Positions 59,091-64,000 of a DNA stretch of 64,000 nucleotides are shown here, one piece after another; position 1 is the first letter of the stretch; every line of letters begins with the position of its first letter. Source of the DNA: Bartonella krasnovii (GTDB taxonomy: Bacteria > Pseudomonadota > Alphaproteobacteria > Rhizobiales > Rhizobiaceae); contig NZ_CP031844.2 of the NCBI RefSeq assembly GCF_003606345.3, positions 1,363,501 through 1,427,500 of the forward strand. Reading direction: 5' to 3'. The translations under genes were made by a program, and so were the position numbers. The notes under the pieces were generated by a model, which was not told the origin of the DNA, searched no databases, and saw nothing but the letters and a program-made list of their open reading frames with translations.

Positions 59091-60077
59091 GTTATTCTCT
59101 AGCAACAATATGTGTTTACGGATAACCATTATCTCATAGAGACAAACGCTGCAATGACTTTATCGCTCTCAAAGCTTTTAACAACATGTTAGAGACTTTT
59201 ATTTGATAAAAGCAATTCACCTTAAAACAATCTTCTAAAAAATTTTACCCTTCATGAAAGTATGCCCCCCTACACACAAAACACCCGCAACATATTGCCA
59301 ATTTGCCCTCCCTGTTTTAAAAAGATCTTTCTACTCTTGCCTTCATTTCACAAATTACCTTATGAATCGTATCATGATATTCGCATAAAATCCTCTAAAC
59401 GTAAGATAGATAAAGGATAAAGTCGATATGCATCCCTCCCTCTAACACCGCAATAAAAGCTGCAAGCCTGTTCATACGTTGTATCATCCTTCACTATTGC
59501 GAAAGCTCTTGGCACTCGAAAAGAGGATAAAACGCATTTTTATGTCTCATCTTCAAGTGTTTTTCGCCCCCCTTCAAGCCCCCCTTACCACAAACAGAGA
59601 CATAATCTTGAATAACGATAAAAGCTTCAAAATGAGAAAAATCTTATACCATGAAGGGCTCTCACAAAACCAGTGCAACAATGAACGATTATTTTATTGT
59701 GTTGTAAAACATGATCATTTTAAATGTCATATATATTACTAAAACCCGCTTAAGGAAAACTGGCCTGTTTATAACCCCCAAACTGTCTACAGACTATTAT
59801 CTACGGATCGGTAGAACTTTAAGAATTTTTATCCTTGATAAGCTGTTAAAAGGTTAAAGCAAAACAAGCGCATTATTGCCATAAAGCATTTCTAGACACT
59901 TTCTATGAATCTTTATGAAGAGACGTTGCTCATCTATTCATACGAAATAAACCAAATAGAATGCGGGAGACAAGACAGCGGATGGTTTACAAACGATTTT
60001 TTTAAAAAATCAGTGTGCGTAAAAAACCCCTCATCTTTTAAGATCAGAAGGAAATAGAGAGAAGGGAGCGCCATACA
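59091..60077. other. Gene-free stretch
   Basis: Nothing supported. A possible frame at 59479-59742 has no ribosome site or recognisable family. Confidence 0.45.
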
Positions 60078-60439
60078 TCATATATTCTGATCAGAAATCA
60101 ACTTTAAAATAGCTTTTTGTTTGACAGAGGTCAGAACTCTAAAACTTTTTAAAAGTAAATATTCTTCTTTATTTGAGGCAATCTCATCATGATGGTATGA
60201 AGCATTTTCGTTTGTGATGATATCCGTGTAAAAAAGGAAACCGGAACATTTAAAATATCGGAAATTTCCTTTAATCGCCCAGCGCTCACACGGTTTAAGC
60301 CTTTTTCATATTTCTGGATTTGTTGGAAACTTATCCCTAAAGCGTCTCCTAATGTTTTTTGAGTCATTCTCAACATTTTTAGCCTAAAGCGAATTTTTTT
60401 GCCAACAAAAAGATCACTATTAAGGTTCTGAGCTTGCAT
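60078..60439 (-). pseudogene. XRE-family regulator (Trp-like), frameshifted in T run
   Basis: Starts MQAQNLNSDLFVGKKI at 60439, after a purine-rich ribosome site (gtggggg), and matches the intact copy at 20101 through VPVSFF. There the T run is T6 instead of T7, so the frame shifts and ends in a foreign tail at 60149. The original C-terminus (YTDIITNENASYHHDE... to KLISDQNI) is still readable in the next frame down to 60078. The helix-turn-helix lies before the shift, so a shortened DNA-binding protein of 96 residues could still be made. Decay and slippage switching are both possible. Confidence 0.78.
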
Positions 60440-60652
60440 TTGCCCCCACCTAGTGCGAGCGCCCTCGCATTGGTATTCCGGGAGCTTGAAAACACTGAAT
60501 CCGAGTCAGCATTTTGCTTTTAGTGCGTAAGACATACCTGGACATAGCAATATATCCCGGAATTCCGGGATACCCACAACAGTGGGGTTATTTTCACGCT
60601 AAGGTTTAGGGTTTTCAAGGCCCACTTGGTCGCCGCGTATACGACCAAAACG
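60440..60652 (-). ncRNA. Brt-like structured leader RNA, diverged copy
   Basis: On the minus strand directly before the XRE gene: GGTCG...CGACC hairpin, the cccggaattccggg palindrome kept intact, and GCGAGGGCGCTCGC-type hairpin beside the ribosome site. Loops and linkers differ from the copies at 6571 and 19888 while the stems hold, strong evidence that structure is selected. Confidence 0.7.
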
Positions 60653-60965
60653 TTTTTCAGAAAATTGCAGGATTTCTTTTTCATGAGAAGTTATCGACTT
60701 CTCAAATTTTTGAACACGCACGCATATCCTCAAGCTTCCCATTTCATGAAATGCTCTCACCCTTGTTTCTTAAACGCGCTCTCTAGAGAGGAGCCTTAAC
60801 CAATAAATTTGTCCTTCACGCGAGCTCTGAGCGAATGATTCTTCTGCTATCCCATTAAAAAACATCGTTATTGAAAGGATAGAGCCCCATATGCAATCAG
60901 AAAATAGAACCTTTTATAAGGCAGATTGATCAGGAAGAGCCTTCCCCCAGTAAGAGCCCCAAAAA
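60653..60965. other. Gene-free stretch
   Basis: Contains the presumed promoter of the leader RNA on the minus strand. The flank seen upstream of the other two modules is absent here, so this copy did not arise with the same duplication. Confidence 0.4.
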
Positions 60966-61811
60966 TTAAGAAAGAAGCGTGTTTTTAGATTGCTCAGCAA
61001 AGTTATGAATAACATTTTTTAAATCAACAGGATTTCGACCAACCTCTGTAATCGACCTTGAAATTGAAGGAATAATATTCTGCCATAGCCTTTGAGGAAA
61101 CTGCTTAGTTAATTGTGTTATTGTTCCCCCTTGAGCCCCAATACCCGGAACAAGAAACAAGCTATTTTCTAGTTGCTCAATTGTCTCTTTTGCTTCACAG
61201 CCTAATGTTGCACCAATCACGGCCCCGATGGGACCAATATGACGATATTGATTTGAAGATTGGCTATTATAGTCATAAATATGCTGCGCCAAATGAACAG
61301 AAACCGTTTTATCCCCAATGCGTGCATTTCGAATTTGTTTTCCCTCAGGATTAGACGATTGAACAACCATAAAAACCGCTGTTTTTGTTTCTTCTGCAAT
61401 CTTTATTAAAGGAATAAGAGCATCAAACCCTAAAAAAGGATTAACTGTTATAGCATCAGCTTTGAAGGGACTATTAGCACCAAGCCAAGCTTGTCCATAA
61501 GCTTCAGCCGTAGAGCCAATATCCCCTCTTTTTGTATCAACGAGAACCAACAAACCTTGTTTTTGTGCATTTTCAATGAGTTCTTTCAAAACTTGGAGAC
61601 CTTCCACTCCATATAACTCAAAAAACGCGGCTTGCGGCTTGATGATCCCCACCTTTCCCACAACCGCTGTTAAGAGGATATCACAAAAATCTTTTAAGCC
61701 TTTATAATCGCAGCTCAAATTCCATGCTTGTAAAACTTTATGACTCGGGTCAAATCCAACACAAAGGGGGCCATATTTTTCACTATTTTTAAAAAAAGCT
61801 GAACAAAACAT
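60966..61811 (-). CDS. pyrF: Orotidine 5'-phosphate decarboxylase (type 2)
   Basis: 281 residues from the ATG at 61811 (agga 7 nt upstream; a GTG at 61826 is the alternative). LCVGFDPS near residue 18 and LVDTKRGDIGSTAEAYG near 92 give the catalytic Lys-Asp array (D-x-K-x-G-D-I) of the type 2 family; FLVPGIGAQGG near 225 closes the phosphate site. It makes UMP, the last step of pyrimidine synthesis. No other pyr gene adjoins it. Confidence 0.92.
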   Translation of the reverse strand: MFCSAFFKNSEKYGPLCVGFDPSHKVLQAWNLSCDYKGLKDFCDILLTAVVGKVGIIKPQAAFFELYGVEGLQVLKELIENAQKQGLLVLVDTKRGDIGSTAEAYGQAWLGANSPFKADAITVNPFLGFDALIPLIKIAEETKTAVFMVVQSSNPEGKQIRNARIGDKTVSVHLAQHIYDYNSQSSNQYRHIGPIGAVIGATLGCEAKETIEQLENSLFLVPGIGAQGGTITQLTKQFPQRLWQNIIPSISRSITEVGRNPVDLKNVIHNFAEQSKNTLLS

Positions 61812-62313
61812 TTGATATCCTAACACGTTCTCTCTTTAAACTTTTTGATACAATCAAAAAGAAAAGCATTTGTCAAAAAAATACAATCCTACCCCTCTCT
61901 AAGAAAGCACTCTCATATATTGCTCTCATAGACAAAATCTGCTCTTAACTTATAGAAGATATTCCCATTCACAAGGCTTATCACCTGTTTATCAATCAAG
62001 ACGTTATCATAAGATCAAAAATTCAAACTTTATGACAGAATAAGAATAAAAAACATTCCATATTATTTTGTTCGATGCCCTCGTAAAGCTTTCCATATTA
62101 TCTTTTTCACACTTCTTTTTTATACTCAACTAAAATGCTCAATCATGCGCTTTAAACAAAAATTAAAAAACGCTTCACCATGATGTTTTCAATCTTAACT
62201 TTAGATCTCTCCAATTCACCTTTAGCAGCCTAATTATCCGTGATGGGCTATAAACTTTGGAACATAATTGACAAAAAGACATTGTATCTCCAGCATATTC
62301 AAGGAGATAAAAC
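61812..62313. other. Gene-free stretch
   Basis: Divergent region between pyrF and the membrane protein; nothing recognisable besides the ribosome site (aaggag) at its right end. Confidence 0.4.
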
Positions 62314-63390
62314 ATGGAAACCCGCATTCCTGAACAAACACCTTTCGATACGAATTTTCTAGGAGAAACATCTCTAGAAACAAAATATTCATTTTTTCAT
62401 ACACCTATTTCATGGTCCGCCATTTTTGCTGGACTGGTTACAGCTCTTGCCGTTTCAATATGCCTTTCTTTCCTCATAGCAGCTTTAGGCTTAAGCCAAA
62501 TGGACTTTACCTCGTCCTCCCCTTTTAGAGGTTCTTTCCTCTCCACGGGTATTGGCTCTCTCATCGTTATGGTGATAAGCCTTGCAAGTGGAGGCTTTGT
62601 TGCTGGACGTTTTGCTGAAATCTCTGGGGCTCTTCATGGTTTTTTAACCTGGGCTCTTATAACATTGCTGATGACACTCCAAGCCATCCACGTGGTTTCA
62701 CATGCAGCAAACTTAAGCGCTAAAGCGGTTGGAAAAAGCACTTCTATGATAGAACAAACCGTCGATAATCTCCCCTCTCTTCTTGCAAAATTAAACAGCG
62801 AAAATTTTGAAAAGTTTTTTGCAACAAAAAATGACAATGGGATTAATTTTGATAAACTAGGCCATGAGTTGCGTACGCTTCTCAAAAAAAGTGATATTCC
62901 AGCTCTCAATCCTGATCGCTTGAAACAAACCTATCAAGCTGCACTCAACGATATTGGCTCTGCGATAACCGCTTTCAAAAATGATCCTTCACATTATCGC
63001 TCTACTCTGAAAAATCTAGGGAATAGCCTTTCTAATCGTCTAGAAACTCTGACGACAAAAGTTAATCAAAGCGATATCATAAAAGCTCTGATGAACAATG
63101 GCATGTCACGTACAGATGCACAAACAACAGCCACCAATGCTGTTCAACTTTATCAAAGGGCAGAGGAAAAAACTGAACAAACCCTCAAAGCACTAGAAAA
63201 ACAAGCCGATACCTTATCTCAAAAGCTTGATGTACGGGCAAAAGATGCTCTTCATATGGCTGATAAAGCCACGACAAAAGCAGCACACATGGGATGGTGG
63301 GGCTTCTTAGGGTGTCTGATAGGTGCCATTATTTCCAGTGTTTGTGGTTATTATGGTTACAGAAGCCGTAAGAATATTTTCAGGCTTTAA
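62314..63390 (+). CDS. Polytopic membrane protein with periplasmic or cytoplasmic helical domain
   Basis: 358 residues; ATG behind aaggag. Hydrophobic helices at about 32-55, 72-95, 100-122 and a last one at about 325-350, the last after a helical domain (130-320) rich in Leu, Lys and Gln. The N-terminal part (ISWSAIFAGLVTALAVSICL, Gly-rich GGFVAGRFAE) resembles uncharacterised alphaproteobacterial inner-membrane proteins. No catalytic motif. It is followed by a clear terminator, so it is a single-gene unit. Function unknown. Confidence 0.75.
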   Translation: METRIPEQTPFDTNFLGETSLETKYSFFHTPISWSAIFAGLVTALAVSICLSFLIAALGLSQMDFTSSSPFRGSFLSTGIGSLIVMVISLASGGFVAGRFAEISGALHGFLTWALITLLMTLQAIHVVSHAANLSAKAVGKSTSMIEQTVDNLPSLLAKLNSENFEKFFATKNDNGINFDKLGHELRTLLKKSDIPALNPDRLKQTYQAALNDIGSAITAFKNDPSHYRSTLKNLGNSLSNRLETLTTKVNQSDIIKALMNNGMSRTDAQTTATNAVQLYQRAEEKTEQTLKALEKQADTLSQKLDVRAKDALHMADKATTKAAHMGWWGFLGCLIGAIISSVCGYYGYRSRKNIFRL

Positions 63391-63414
63391 AACGTCTCGT
63401 TTTTAAAAAAGGTA

Positions 63415-63444
63415 AAAAAGCTGTATAAATCTATACAGCTTTTT
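63415..63444 (+). terminator. Rho-independent terminator
   Basis: Perfect 13-bp stem (AAAAAGCTGTATA and complement) with a 4-nt loop, 25 nt after the membrane protein, with the T run at the end of the stem. Confidence 0.88.
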
Positions 63445-64000
63445 CATCCTTTCTATACATCTTGGAGTTAAGCATTTTTATCGTTGCATTTTTACTATTT
63501 TTCCTCGTATTCTCCTTATTTTCTAAGGAGAAGAGCTCAAATTTATAAGATCCTTTGTTGCCCCTCCATAAACATTATCAATGGTAATAAACTTATAGAG
63601 CATGTTTTTTGGTTGGAAAACACCACTATGCTGGGACATTAACTCCACAGTCTTCATCTTTATAAAAAAGTACTAACTGGCGATAATTTTTAAGTTTTAT
63701 ATTGGTCACACCAGTCATTTTCACTTTATCACGCTTTTTTCTGCTTTACTAAAAGGGATGGACCGGGAGGGTTTAGGAATTGTATTCCTTATAGATCTCT
63801 ACAGTCCTATTTTTATAGGATATTTTTCTGTTTTTAGAAAGTTTGATTTGAGTTAAGCCCGCATTTTAATGTGCTATAAAGCCATAAAGATGCAGACAAG
63901 CACGCCTACACCACAAATAAATATAAGACGAGTTTTTCCGCCTTTCTATCATGCCCTCTGATATGGAGAAACGCACCGCACGCCCGATTTAGATATTTCA
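63445..64000. other. Gene-free stretch to the right edge
   Basis: No supported gene. AT-rich with many stops in all frames. Confidence 0.45.

Overview
The window looks like a chromosomal segment of a Bartonella species of the VirB/Bep-bearing lineage (lineage 4, close to the rodent species B. tribocorum and B. grahamii). The evidence is an AT-rich, gene-sparse sequence, a complete virB2-virB11/virD4 type IV secretion locus with its Bep effectors (FIC and BID domains, tyrosine motifs), Iba/Cfa-like autotransporters, and repeated structured leaders followed by XRE regulator genes that match what is known as Brt/Trp in B. henselae. The species call is an inference from gene content.

Layout. 1-5.3 kb: two paralogous autotransporters, the first cut by the left edge. 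5.3-21 kb: a gene-poor, decayed region. It holds a duplicated Brt-like RNA/XRE module (about 5.7-7.35 kb and 19.5-20.7 kb), a coiled-coil hypothetical, a 34-aa membrane peptide behind inverted repeats, three tandem EexN-type lipoproteins, a ParA/ribbon-helix-helix pair of plasmid type with an operator-like palindrome, and a small housekeeping island (BLH-type phosphatase, HAD hydrolase, ribF). 21.1-21.8 kb: a membrane-anchored nuclease-fold protein. 22.2-35 kb: virB2-virB11, antitoxin biaA, effector bepA and coupling protein virD4. 36.4-47.6 kb: a degenerate antitoxin-like ORF and bepC, then four BID effectors (two BepD-like, two with double BID domains) and a large FIC-type Bep. Several of these form visible tandem duplications of promoter, leader, gene and terminator. 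48.7-52.6 kb: murJ, trpS, a universal stress protein and nfuA. 53.7-64 kb: phnA/yjdM, pgm, a peroxiredoxin, hisS, a third (frameshifted) XRE gene with its leader, pyrF and a polytopic membrane protein.

How it works together. VirB2-VirB11 build the secretion machine. VirD4 recruits Beps through the C-terminal BID domain and charged tail. The effectors then act inside host cells, as FIC enzymes or degenerate FIC scaffolds and as tyrosine-phosphorylated adaptors. BiaA would silence BepA inside the bacterium.

Most notable signals: degenerate FIC motifs in all three FIC Beps; an antitoxin-like ORF upstream of bepC that has lost its inhibitory motif; a FIC Bep with a fossil BID domain and tail inside it; a promoter/leader/terminator cassette copied with each Bep; homopolymer tracts (C10 before virD4, C8-C9 in effectors, G8 in virB6); three Brt-like leader/XRE loci of which two have one-base indels in homopolymer runs; and a dispersed intergenic repeat family of about 300 bp.
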